From positions 1-64,000 of the forward strand of contig NZ_JACIGE010000014.1 of NCBI RefSeq assembly GCF_014197755.1: a stretch of 64,000 bases of DNA. The letters are read 5' to 3'. The notes below the pieces were generated by a model. The model worked only from the letters and a program-made list of their open reading frames with translations. It was not told the origin of the DNA and did not search any database. Positions 9,479 to 17,408 of this stretch are shown piece by piece. The position numbers and the translations under genes are program-made. Numbering within the stretch: the first letter of the stretch is position 1; every line of letters starts with the position of its first letter. The DNA is from Rhodocyclus tenuis. Lineage in GTDB: Bacteria; Pseudomonadota; Gammaproteobacteria; Burkholderiales; Rhodocyclaceae.

Positions 9479-11431
9479 TTATTGATTCCAAGGGGCAAGT
9501 GAGCAGCGAGCATCGAAAGTCAATCCTAATTCTGCAGCTACTTCAACAACATAGTCGCGTTGTTCAATGAGTTGTCGTGCAGGTAAGCGCGCGACTCGGC
9601 GTAGCTTATTAATCGAGATTGGGATGCGTTGCTCCGCATACTTGTCCAGTGCCCAGCGAATCGCTCGGTTGCGGAACTGCTCTTCGGTTTCGGCTGAATG
9701 CTCAGCTTCAGCCTTCGCAGATGGATAGCGATGTTGAGCGTTTCGGTTCATGACACTCAAGGCGCCAGCGGCTGACAACAACCGTGTCTGCGTCAGTCGG
9801 GTCGGGCGATCGGGCTTGCACATTTCCTCGTGCACAGTGCGCCGAATACTTGCAACGGCATCTTGGTCCATTTTGAGCCAGTTCTTGCGCGCTATCCGGG
9901 TATTTCGGTGGGCATTCCTTACGGGGGCGGGGAGCTTTGCCTCAAGCCAATCCCGGTCGTATTCCCTTAGCCAGTCGTATGCGCCGGCATGGTTCTTGGC
10001 AAAATCATCGCGTGTCTCGCGTGGGTTGCTGCGGAGAAAAGTGTGGAGCGCTTCCCGATGCTTCTCTCGCTGTCGTGCGATAGTGGCATCTCGGTGGGCG
10101 TTTCGAAGCTCCGGTTGGTCGAGTTCAATCAGGAGAATTGACCACTCGGAAACATCGAACTGCTGCGCAATTTCGTATTTCGGCAATCCTTGTCTTAATG
10201 CACTGCGAACGGCGGCGAGGCGCTCAACGCCAAGCCTCCGCGCAGTGGCCGGCGGCAAAGGCAGACGGATGCCCTGACGTCGCATGACAGATGCCAGTGT
10301 ATAGGAATGAACACCTAAGCGCTGGGCGGCGACGGTAATCTTCCCTTCTGCGGAGTCGATTGCCGATAACATGGCTCTGGCGTCTAAACGCGTTCGTTCG
10401 TTGCTGCGTAGTTGCCCGTAACCAGATGGTTGTCGGTTAATCCTTTGCTTTGGTTCAGCGGCTATCGGTTTCGAGAGTGTCGCAATGTCGTGCGTTATCA
10501 GCCTAGTGAGCAGCAACATGTGCAGGACGTTTGGAATCCTCCGGCCATCTAGTGCGCTACGTGTCAGCGTTCGTGATGGACGGTGTTTGTGGGGTTGGGA
10601 GTCGAACCAGCTGCCAGTGCCAAGCTCACGAAGAAGTGGTTCGCCGAAGCGGTCGATTAGGGCGTCGATCATGGCGGCAGAATCAAGGCCGCCACGCACC
10701 GCCGCAAAACCACCGTTTCTCAATGCCGAGAAAAGATGGGCAGCAATGGGCTCACTTGGAATCGGTGCGGCTAAGATGGCGCTGACCTGTTTCGACAACC
10801 AAAGCCAGCTGGCTTCCGTTAGGGCATCGTGCCCCATTCCGAACAAAGGGGGGGTGAGCGGATCGCTACATCCACAACGGCCTGCGACCTGCCACATGCT
10901 GACAGCGTTGCGCGTGCTTCGGCAGCGCACGCAGCTTGAATGCAAAGGCCGAGCGTGGGTCGCACACATTCGCACGAACGACGGTTGGTGTTGACGGTAG
11001 AGCACGGGATAGCCCAATGTCTTGAGATCATGTGCGAGACATTCCGGGCAGAACTTGCCGGCATTTAGCATGCTCTGCCCCTGACTGACTGTGATCCCGA
11101 GCGTTGCTGCGGGGTTTGTGCTTTCGCCTGTGACTATAGTGGTCAGAGTTTCTGCAGCGCGTTTGGGATGGCAAAAGTGCAGAAAGAGCGGAACGAGCGT
11201 GTGATCTAGGGCAATTCGTTTGGGCGCGCCCTCCCATGGATGTCCCGGCGGCAGAATCGACACGAAATGTCGGAGGTCGTGGGGAATCAGCGAACTTGCA
11301 GAGGCGATACGCAGCCCGAGCAATTTGAGGTGGCGAATCTTAGGAGTGGAACTGCGTGCCAGATGGCGTGCGGCCACCGAGGCGAACGTCTCCCCAGGTT
11401 GTGCGATGGGGAAACCCGGCAGCCTCATCAC
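9479..11431 (-). CDS. TniQ/TnsD family transposon targeting protein
   Basis: Target-site selector of a Tn7-like transposon: it binds the attachment site and recruits the TnsC ATPase. The 650-aa protein opens with the TniQ signature LPGFPIAQPGETFASVAARH, has the zinc-finger set CPEC ... CATHARPL ... CVRC (about residues 144-190), and a long C-terminal part with helix-turn-helix-like segments (LGVHSYTLASVMRRQGI; KYEIAQQFDVSEWSILLI), as expected for a DNA-binding TnsD-type protein rather than a short TniQ. Its start overlaps the tnsC stop by 4 nt (ATGA), so the two are coupled. It is the last gene of tnsA-tnsB-tnsC-tniQ. Which chromosomal site it reads is unknown; ssb is the candidate neighbour. 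Confidence 0.9.
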   Translation of the reverse strand: MMRLPGFPIAQPGETFASVAARHLARSSTPKIRHLKLLGLRIASASSLIPHDLRHFVSILPPGHPWEGAPKRIALDHTLVPLFLHFCHPKRAAETLTTIVTGESTNPAATLGITVSQGQSMLNAGKFCPECLAHDLKTLGYPVLYRQHQPSFVRMCATHARPLHSSCVRCRSTRNAVSMWQVAGRCGCSDPLTPPLFGMGHDALTEASWLWLSKQVSAILAAPIPSEPIAAHLFSALRNGGFAAVRGGLDSAAMIDALIDRFGEPLLRELGTGSWFDSQPHKHRPSRTLTRSALDGRRIPNVLHMLLLTRLITHDIATLSKPIAAEPKQRINRQPSGYGQLRSNERTRLDARAMLSAIDSAEGKITVAAQRLGVHSYTLASVMRRQGIRLPLPPATARRLGVERLAAVRSALRQGLPKYEIAQQFDVSEWSILLIELDQPELRNAHRDATIARQREKHREALHTFLRSNPRETRDDFAKNHAGAYDWLREYDRDWLEAKLPAPVRNAHRNTRIARKNWLKMDQDAVASIRRTVHEEMCKPDRPTRLTQTRLLSAAGALSVMNRNAQHRYPSAKAEAEHSAETEEQFRNRAIRWALDKYAEQRIPISINKLRRVARLPARQLIEQRDYVVEVAAELGLTFDARCSLAPWNQ

Positions 11432-12867
11432 CTGTCGAGGAGGGGGAGAAGATCGTTGATCGAGTCGGCCATGACGAGTTTTCTGATCTGCTCTTCGGTT
11501 AGTGCCGATGTGGCCTCAGGCCCTTGCAGGGGGCGTTGCCCGGGTTTTGCCTTGGTTTTGGCATTCGGCGTCTGGGAGTCGGGTGGAGCTTCGGAGTCGG
11601 CCGAAGCTTCCACTTCACTGGGATGTTCGCAGGCGCCCATCTCGTCCTCGCTGCGGTCGATGGTTGGGTAGGCGTTCCGGTAAAGATCGTCGAACTGATC
11701 CATTAGGCGAGGGTCTCCCGACTGGAGAATGCGGATTGCCGGGTGTAGGGGGCTCATTCGTTCCAGATACACCTTGCGGATCAAGTCGGCATCAACGGTT
11801 TCGACACCATCGTCCTCCATCGCCGCGAGTTGAGCGGCGGCCAAGACCGAAAGCATGATGCCGCTAATGCCTTGGCTGACGTCGTAGAGGGCTTCAGCGA
11901 CCTCGTTGGAGTATTCGACGGGCTTGCGTACCCATTGGTATTTCCAGGCGGCGCTGCAGAGCAGATCCCAAGCATCGTCCTCGTGCGACATCGGCCGCTC
12001 AAGATCGAAAAAGCCACCTTCGCAAAGCCGACGTGCCGAACTCATGGTTCCCTCAAGGAGCTTCAGCGCCTTGTACGTGCCGATCACCACGATCGGAAGG
12101 CCGAGTTCGTCTCTCAGATTGACGAGCAGGGCGATGATCTTTGCTGCTCCCACGCCCATCAGCGAGAGATTCTGGAATTCGTCGAGCACCAGCATTCCAA
12201 CGTGGTGGTTTGTGACAATTTTTCGGATTTCTTTGAGGTATAGGCTCCGGTCGCCTTTCAGCTTGCTGAATATGCCTCCGTACAGCGTGGTGCGCAGGAC
12301 GTTGTCGGTGTGGTCGCCAAAGGTGGAGCACAGTGTGCCGAGTGTGCAGTGTTCGGGGAGATTGCGTCGCAGCCAGAGGATTTGCGTCTCCGGGAATTCT
12401 GTCTCGCGAAATGTGGTGTGGCGGCAGACCTGATTGCCGGCGTAGGAAAGAATACGGTCCAACAGGGTTGATTTGCCCATTCCCGAATGCCCGGCCACGA
12501 AAGATATGGTCGAGCGAAATGGCTCGCTGGTCGGTCCACCATACAGAATGGCTTGTCCCTCGGGAGTCATCGGATTGCGGGCCATGTAGCTGTCGAACAT
12601 CTGGGACGTAATGCCGATCAGCGCCCGGCGATGGGCTGGCAGGCTCGGGACGAAAAAGCGCCGCAGTCGATTGACCCTTAGACGGCGTATAGAGGTGGGC
12701 AATTCGCGCTCTTCGGGGTTGAATTTGGCCTGCAGCCCGAGAGCAAGGAATGCTTCGGAGTCGTTTTCGGGAGGAAGCCGCAAATGCGCGAGCAGCGGGT
12801 TGTCGTCTATATCGGGTACGCCGATGCTACGGTAGATTGGGCCGATTTCAGTTCTTGCTGATTGCAT
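11428..12867 (-). CDS. tnsC: TnsC-like AAA+ transposition regulator
   Basis: AAA+ ATPase that links target selection (TniQ) to the transposase (TnsB) in Tn7-like elements. The product from ATG 12867 has 479 aa; the frame is open 41 codons upstream inside tnsB but that part is arginine/proline-rich shadow sequence. Walker A is GHSGMGKSTLL, Walker B is MLVLDEFQNLS, followed by a sensor region (PIVVIGTYKALKLLEG). The C-terminal 70 residues are acidic and proline-rich with a final helix (ALTEEQIRKLVMADSI), plausibly the contact to partner proteins. It overlaps tnsB by 20 nt and tniQ by 4 nt, indicating a tightly coupled operon. Confidence 0.93.
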   Translation of the reverse strand: MQSARTEIGPIYRSIGVPDIDDNPLLAHLRLPPENDSEAFLALGLQAKFNPEERELPTSIRRLRVNRLRRFFVPSLPAHRRALIGITSQMFDSYMARNPMTPEGQAILYGGPTSEPFRSTISFVAGHSGMGKSTLLDRILSYAGNQVCRHTTFRETEFPETQILWLRRNLPEHCTLGTLCSTFGDHTDNVLRTTLYGGIFSKLKGDRSLYLKEIRKIVTNHHVGMLVLDEFQNLSLMGVGAAKIIALLVNLRDELGLPIVVIGTYKALKLLEGTMSSARRLCEGGFFDLERPMSHEDDAWDLLCSAAWKYQWVRKPVEYSNEVAEALYDVSQGISGIMLSVLAAAQLAAMEDDGVETVDADLIRKVYLERMSPLHPAIRILQSGDPRLMDQFDDLYRNAYPTIDRSEDEMGACEHPSEVEASADSEAPPDSQTPNAKTKAKPGQRPLQGPEATSALTEEQIRKLVMADSINDLLPLLDR

Positions 12868-14989
12868 CGACTGCGCTCCACAGTTGTTTGAATTTGTCAG
12901 CCTTGTTCGGTTTGGCTGACGAGTCGACAACGGTGCTGGCCGCAGTAGGGGCGCCGGTTTCGGGTGGCACCGTCGTCGGCAGCGCTCCATTCAACCCGGG
13001 GGAGCGCTCGTTGGCCCGTTCTTGGGCTCGGTTCTCCCGAATTCCGGCTTGGGCCGCACTGGTTTTGATCAGGGTTTTCTTCTTTCCCTTGACCGCATCC
13101 TTGATTGTCTGACGAATGTACGTCTGGCGTTCGCGACGCTTGCCATGGGCATTGAAGGCCGCCTGTCGAGTCAGCACCTCCTGCCAGCCGCGATAATTCT
13201 CCGCTTCAGCAAATGAAGCCTTGAGACGGTAAATTTCGGGGTCGGTATTAAAGGCTGGGGTCCAGGTGCTGCGTTTCCGGTCGTAGAAGTAGACTTCGGA
13301 CGCCAGTAGCGGATTGTAGGCGACAGCCAGTTTGACCTTGTCGTCAATGGCCGCAGCCAGATAGCCGAGTTCGCGCAGGCGATCGCAATTGAAGATTTCG
13401 CCCTTGGCGTGGATGCCCCGGGATGTGACCGTTGCCTTCATCGTGGTGAGGAGATGTTCGTAGACGAAGTTGGGCCCCATTTCGCGAGTGAATCCGGCGC
13501 GATGCGTCAAACCCCATTCATAGAAGCCGATGCGACTTGCCACTTTCGCCCCTTCCGGCAGCGCATCCGGCGGAATGCGCTTTGCTTCGACGGGTTCGCG
13601 ATTGATGTCCATGATGATTTCGACCAGAATGCGCTCGAATTCGAGGATGTCTAGGGCCGCAGCTTTCTTGCCATCGGGGTCGCGACGCTTGCGAATCTTG
13701 GCAAAACGGCCGGGTAGGTCGAAGCGGCCTTTCTGTGGTTTCTTGATTTCGGCATGCTTGCCTTCCACCGTCCCTTTCGCTTCAGGTGTCATGGGAGGCG
13801 GCGTCTCGACCCGAATGCCGGAAGCGGGAAACTCCTGGCCCATGTTCGAGACGAGTTCGGCACGGTCGGCCCGCAGCATAGTGGGCAATTCCCGACACGG
13901 CCAGTCCTTAGCTGCGTAGGGGAGGCCTAGCCGCTCGAAGACCGCCCCTTTGTCGCTGAAGCAGTTATATAGCGCCAGAGCGGCGGTCGCCCAGCTTGGG
14001 TTTTCCAGGGTAACGGCGTAGCCGACGATGGCCCCGGAATAGATGTCCACGATGAGATATACAGCGGGTCTGCCAACGAGCTTGCCCTTCGTCAGTCGGG
14101 AAACGAGTTGGATCTGGAAGTAGGTGGCATCAATCTCGAAGAATCCCGGACCGAAGGCGTCATCGGTGGCCTTGCCTCGATTGCCGCGGGGCAGTTCGGC
14201 ATCTCGCTGGAAGGCTGCCTTTTTGAGCTGGCGGAAACGATACCGAGTCTGTGGCCAGGTTGGTGCGCGGTATTTGTCGATCAGGGCGGGGTCCAGGAAG
14301 TACCCACCGTCGTCTGGCGAGAAGGCTCCGGCGGGTATCTTGTAGATATCGATGAGCATGTCGTGGTAAGCGTCCCTCCATTTCTTCTTCTGCTTTACGA
14401 CGTACAGATTCCAGGCCTTGGCGATGCTGTCCATGACTTCATGGGCCGGCGTGTCGGAAGTCGACTCCGAAACCCTCCCGGTTACGCCGCGCTTGTTTCC
14501 CCGCTCTTGGGGTTTCACGGACCGGTCGGCATCTCCTTCAAGGAATACCCGTAGCACTGCTACCGGGTTCCGCCCGGAGCGCAGCCATTCACAGAGCCAG
14601 CGCTTGATCGTTCTGCCGTTGAGTCCCATGGCCTTGGCGATTTCGGCATTGGCGGCGGCCAGCGCCTTGCGTGTGTGCAGCGAGGCGGGGGCTTGTGCGA
14701 CTATCCCCGTGGCTTTCAGGACGTTTTTGTAGCGTTCTGTCGCGCCTTTGGGCAGCTTCCCCGGGGTGGAAGGAATCATCAGGTAAGGGTCGGTGATTTT
14801 TTGCAGCGCGTCGGATTTGAGGTGCTCAAGCCAGTCCCGGTAGCCGATCGTGAAGGGGAGCGAGTTGGCTCCGTCTCCGACCTCGATGAGGATGATTTTT
14901 TCGAGCCCTACCGTTTCGATGACGCGTACCGGGCCGTTGATCTTCGGCAAAGGCGTTGTCGGTTGGAAAACGTCGTTGATGGCAAACAT
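12848..14989 (-). CDS. tnsB: TnsB-like DDE transposase
   Basis: DDE transposase of the Tn7-like element; it binds the repeats in both transposon ends and joins the 3' ends to target DNA. The 713-aa protein has an N-terminal helical and HTH region (IAKAMGLNGRTIKRWLCEWL, about residues 115-135), an RNase H-like catalytic core with D in FFEIDATYF, D in LRADRAELVSN and E in KGTVEGKHAEI, then a Mu-type C-terminal beta-barrel region (YNPLLASEVYFYD). It starts 5 nt after the tnsA stop. The basic C-terminal tail (KDAVKGKKKTLIKTSA onward) would be the part that contacts TnsC; that assignment rests on family knowledge. Confidence 0.94.
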   Translation of the reverse strand: MFAINDVFQPTTPLPKINGPVRVIETVGLEKIILIEVGDGANSLPFTIGYRDWLEHLKSDALQKITDPYLMIPSTPGKLPKGATERYKNVLKATGIVAQAPASLHTRKALAAANAEIAKAMGLNGRTIKRWLCEWLRSGRNPVAVLRVFLEGDADRSVKPQERGNKRGVTGRVSESTSDTPAHEVMDSIAKAWNLYVVKQKKKWRDAYHDMLIDIYKIPAGAFSPDDGGYFLDPALIDKYRAPTWPQTRYRFRQLKKAAFQRDAELPRGNRGKATDDAFGPGFFEIDATYFQIQLVSRLTKGKLVGRPAVYLIVDIYSGAIVGYAVTLENPSWATAALALYNCFSDKGAVFERLGLPYAAKDWPCRELPTMLRADRAELVSNMGQEFPASGIRVETPPPMTPEAKGTVEGKHAEIKKPQKGRFDLPGRFAKIRKRRDPDGKKAAALDILEFERILVEIIMDINREPVEAKRIPPDALPEGAKVASRIGFYEWGLTHRAGFTREMGPNFVYEHLLTTMKATVTSRGIHAKGEIFNCDRLRELGYLAAAIDDKVKLAVAYNPLLASEVYFYDRKRSTWTPAFNTDPEIYRLKASFAEAENYRGWQEVLTRQAAFNAHGKRRERQTYIRQTIKDAVKGKKKTLIKTSAAQAGIRENRAQERANERSPGLNGALPTTVPPETGAPTAASTVVDSSAKPNKADKFKQLWSAVDAISKN

Positions 14990-14994
14990 GATCC

Positions 14995-15798
14995 CTACCT
15001 TGAACTAAGCACGACAGGTGAACGATGGTCCAGCAGCGCGGTATCGATGTCGATACGGCTGGTTCGCTTCCAGACCGCAGTGCCTAGCAAGGCATGGCCT
15101 GTCTGGATATCGAGACTGAGGTCACGGCTTGTTTTGCCTAGGACTTCGTTGAAGCAACGGTTTGGGGTATGGTTCGCTTCGAATTGCCGGCTGAAATGGG
15201 CCGGATCAACGCCGGATTTCTGCGCCCGGTCGTCATTGAGTGCCATCTCAAAAAACTGGAGATTCTCTGCTCGCACATTTGGGATGTTCTTTTCGGTGGC
15301 AAGGATCCAGCGTATTCCGCGACGGTTCCAGTAGAGGCGTTCGATGAGCAGTTTTTCCAGAGCACGGGGCTCTAGGTCCTTGGTGAGCTTGACGCTGACG
15401 GCGATCAACTCCAGTCCGTCGGGACGCTTCATCGTCAGCAGCAAGTCGGTTGTGATGACGGTTGGCGTTGCGGTACCCGGATACCGCGGGTGTTTGATCC
15501 CCAGCTTGCGAGCGATCTCCTGTGTTTCGTTCCACGGCAGGAGTGCAAATTGCTCCCGGATGTCAAGAATGGAGGGGCTGTATTCAGCGACGAGATGGAC
15601 CTTGAATTCCTGTCTCGAAAGGTAGTGATGATTTCGTCCCGTGGCCCAACTTTTGACGGTACTGGAAGCCCCCATCGAAGGGACATCGCGGACGAACATG
15701 AATGGCTTGTACGCCAGCCCGCTTCCCTGGCCAAAGCCGGCGTTGATCCAGCGTTCGACAACTTCTGGCGAGGGGTTACGCGCCTTGGTCCCGGCCAT
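14995..15798 (-). CDS. tnsA: TnsA-like transposon 5'-end endonuclease
   Basis: TnsA-type restriction-endonuclease-fold protein that cleaves the 5' ends of a Tn7-like transposon, giving cut-and-paste movement together with TnsB. The 267-aa product has the N-terminal catalytic domain with an acidic stretch (LVAEYSPSILDIREQFALLP), the core aspartate in VITTDLLLTM and the lysine in LIAVSVKLTKDLEP, then a C-terminal winged-helix half (ALEKLLIERLYWNRRGIRW). It is the first gene of the tns operon, reading away from the nearby transposon end, the arrangement found at the Tn7 right end. An intact tnsA predicts excision rather than replicative cointegrates. Confidence 0.92.
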   Translation of the reverse strand: MAGTKARNPSPEVVERWINAGFGQGSGLAYKPFMFVRDVPSMGASSTVKSWATGRNHHYLSRQEFKVHLVAEYSPSILDIREQFALLPWNETQEIARKLGIKHPRYPGTATPTVITTDLLLTMKRPDGLELIAVSVKLTKDLEPRALEKLLIERLYWNRRGIRWILATEKNIPNVRAENLQFFEMALNDDRAQKSGVDPAHFSRQFEANHTPNRCFNEVLGKTSRDLSLDIQTGHALLGTAVWKRTSRIDIDTALLDHRSPVVLSSR

Positions 15799-15992
15799 GA
15801 GTGGAGGGGAAGCTGTGAGGCACCTTGGGCGTCAAGTCATGCAGATCGGTCATCTTACAAACTGCCCTGCAGTGTTGTTGAGAAGATTAGTCTGATGAGG
15901 AGCCTTGCGGTAAACTGAGACGCTACGAGGGATGTCGTAGACAGTCAGGTTCCGCAACCTCATGGTCTGCAATTTACTACTATGACATCCGA

Positions 15993-16071
15993 TTTGGACA
16001 AAATTTTTATCCTTTTATAGGTTTTTGGACAAATAATTTGTCTCTTGGACAAAATAATTTGTCCCTGAACA
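15993..16071. repeat. Tn7-like right end with TnsB-site repeats
   Basis: Three related repeats lie in tandem: TTTGGACAAAATTTTTATCC (from 15993), TTTTTGGACAAATAATTTGT (from 16022) and CTTGGACAAAATAATTTGTC (from 16044). The outermost copy runs into CCCTGAACA ending at 16071. Tn7 itself ends TTGTCC...ACA in the same orientation, so the element boundary is probably 16071, and the next 5 bp (ATCAG, 16072-16076) would be the target duplication. The boundary is inferred from sequence pattern only. Confidence 0.7.
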
Positions 16072-16086
16072 ATCAGGGAGGCTCGC

Positions 16087-16560
16087 ATGGCTTCAGTCAA
16101 TAAAGTAATCATCGTCGGCAATCTCGGCAAAGACCCGGAAACCCGCTATCTCCCGAACGGCGACGCCGTCTGCAACGTTACCGTCGCCACCTCCGAATCG
16201 TGGAAGGACAAGGCCAGCGGTGAGAAGAAGGAAATCACCGAGTGGCACCGCATCGTCTTCTTCCGCCGTCTGGCCGAAATCGCCGGCCAGTACCTGAAGA
16301 AGGGCTCGTCGGTCTATATCGAAGGCCGCATCCGCACGCGCAAGTGGCAGGACAAGGAAGGCCAGGAGCGCTACACGACCGAGATCGAAGCGACCGAAAT
16401 GCAGATGCTCGGTGGCCGCCAGGGAATGGGCGGTCCGTCCAGCGGCGGCGACAACGAATACGGCGGCAGCATGCCTTCGGCGGCACCGTCGGCACCGCGC
16501 AGTGCACCGGCCAAGAAGGCGCCGAGCTTTGACGACATGGATGACGACATCCCGTTTTAA
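16087..16560 (+). CDS. ssb: Single-stranded DNA-binding protein
   Basis: Essential SSB that coats single-stranded DNA in replication, recombination and repair and recruits partners through its acidic tip. The 157-aa protein has the OB fold at residues 1-110 ([54 protein letters not shown]), a glycine/serine/alanine-rich linker, and the canonical C-terminal tip DDMDDDIPF. The ribosome site AGGGAGG is directly before ATG 16087. Odd context: a Tn7-like end finishes about 15 bp upstream, so whatever promoter ssb once had has been displaced, and a second mobile element begins just after it. The gene itself looks intact. Confidence 0.98.
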   Translation: MASVNKVIIVGNLGKDPETRYLPNGDAVCNVTVATSESWKDKASGEKKEITEWHRIVFFRRLAEIAGQYLKKGSSVYIEGRIRTRKWQDKEGQERYTTEIEATEMQMLGGRQGMGGPSSGGDNEYGGSMPSAAPSAPRSAPAKKAPSFDDMDDDIPF

Positions 16561-16562
16561 CC

Positions 16563-16770
16563 CGAACTCATGTAGGAGAAAGATTAATGCAGCCCCCTTG
16601 TGGGGCTGTTTTTCTTTGCTCGTTCAATGCGTTAAGCGATTGAGGTCGCCCCTTTTCCTTCCAGACCGGGTTTTCTGGATGGAAAGATTCGCACATTTTT
16701 ATTTGAAGAAACACGAACTCAATTTTGGTGGAAAGATTCTTATCGCGAACTCAGGGGGAAGGAAAGATTC
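16563..16770 (+). repeat. Cluster of GGAAAGATTC repeats at the left end of the second island
   Basis: GGAAAGATTC occurs exactly at 16681-16690, 16730-16739 and 16761-16770, and as GAGAAAGATTA around 16576-16586. Three of the four are preceded 7-8 bp upstream by CGAACTCA (starting near 16563, 16713 and 16746), giving a composite unit CGAACTCA-N7/8-GGAAAGATTC. The cluster lies between ssb and the recombinase genes, the expected place for recombinase-binding or attachment sequences. Related motifs recur near 43332-43482. Confidence 0.65.
16590..16613 (+). terminator. Rho-independent terminator after ssb
   Basis: Stem CAGCCCC / GGGGCTG with a short loop, followed by TTTTTCTTT, 29 bp after the ssb stop. 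Confidence 0.85.
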
Positions 16771-16777
16771 TCACCAC

Positions 16778-17377
16778 CTAGCGGCGCGAGATCGGATTGA
16801 TCTTGCTGGCCTCCATCCCCTCGACAGATTTCCGTTTGGGTGATTCTCCGGCTATGCATGCATTTGCCTGTACGAGGACCTGGGACAGTGATTGGCCACG
16901 CATTTGGAAGTACAGCGTCAACAGCTGGTGATCCTTGCGATAGTTGTCAACTTCCCGCTTGAGTTGCCGAAGTTCCTCTTTCAGCGCCTGAAGCGTCGTC
17001 TCTGCCTTAATTCCCGATTCGCCGGAATCTGCCTGTTCCAATTGCCTCGCGTTGCGCAAGTCCGACGCGGTTTTCCGGGCGTCATCCATCGCGGCCTTGA
17101 TTTGAGCCTTGCTACGTAAGGTAACGACGGATGTTTGAAATTTCTCGGCAAGTTCGGCATACGTCATCGGCATTTCTGGATTGTCCAGTGCATGCGCCTT
17201 GATGCAACGAACGATCGCCTCGATCTGCGGTGGCTTGAGTTTTCGGGCCGCCCGTATTTTCTGGCCCGTCTTCAATCCCGGCTTTTTTCTCTCCAAACCC
17301 TGTTCCTTTAAAGACGCATCATTCACGCCATTGAAGGGCTGATTGGGTGGTCGATGGATGGGGGCGATTGAAGTCAT
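16778..17377 (-). CDS. Coiled-coil accessory protein of the recombinase module (TnpC/GmtX-like)
   Basis: Unidentified accessory protein of the transposition module, 199 aa. It has a basic N-terminus (about 30-50), a winged-helix-like segment (MPMTYAELAEKFQTSVVTLR, about residues 75-95) and a long C-terminal coiled coil (LQALKEELRQLKREVDNYRK, about 130-165). It is the last gene of the leftward recombinase operon, 32 bp after the third recombinase. In Tn554 and in gamma-mobile-trio elements a small coiled-coil protein occupies this position and helps the recombinases; assignment to that role rests on position and shape. The start is uncertain, since no good ribosome site is visible. Confidence 0.7.
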   Translation of the reverse strand: MTSIAPIHRPPNQPFNGVNDASLKEQGLERKKPGLKTGQKIRAARKLKPPQIEAIVRCIKAHALDNPEMPMTYAELAEKFQTSVVTLRSKAQIKAAMDDARKTASDLRNARQLEQADSGESGIKAETTLQALKEELRQLKREVDNYRKDHQLLTLYFQMRGQSLSQVLVQANACIAGESPKRKSVEGMEASKINPISRR

Positions 17378-17408
17378 CGTAGGGTAGTGGTTTGAGGTGG
17401 AAATCAGG

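Larger units (their letters stand above)
9479..16071. mobile_element. Tn7-like transposon, transposition module and right end (left end outside the window)
   Basis: Four coupled leftward genes (tnsA, tnsB, tnsC, tniQ) abut a right end whose last bases are CCTGAACA, giving TGTTCAGG read inward, followed by GGACAAA-type repeats. I found no second end with the same repeats between 1 and 9478, so the element must continue past the left edge, and the H-NS gene and the two-partner secretion operon are probably its passengers. No cas genes lie in the visible part. Confidence 0.8.

Noticed and set aside
15993-16071. Tn7-end repeats (GGACAAAT...) share half-sites with the LitR-type palindromes at 59280-59473
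   Set aside because: In the transposon end the half-sites are ordered GGACAAA-then-TTTGTCC with an AT spacer, while the operators are TTTGTCC-N-GGACAAA; the resemblance is likely chance.
9479-16071. CRISPR-associated transposon (CAST)
   Set aside because: No cas genes or CRISPR array lie near tnsABC/tniQ, tnsA is present, and the TniQ protein is long (TnsD-like).
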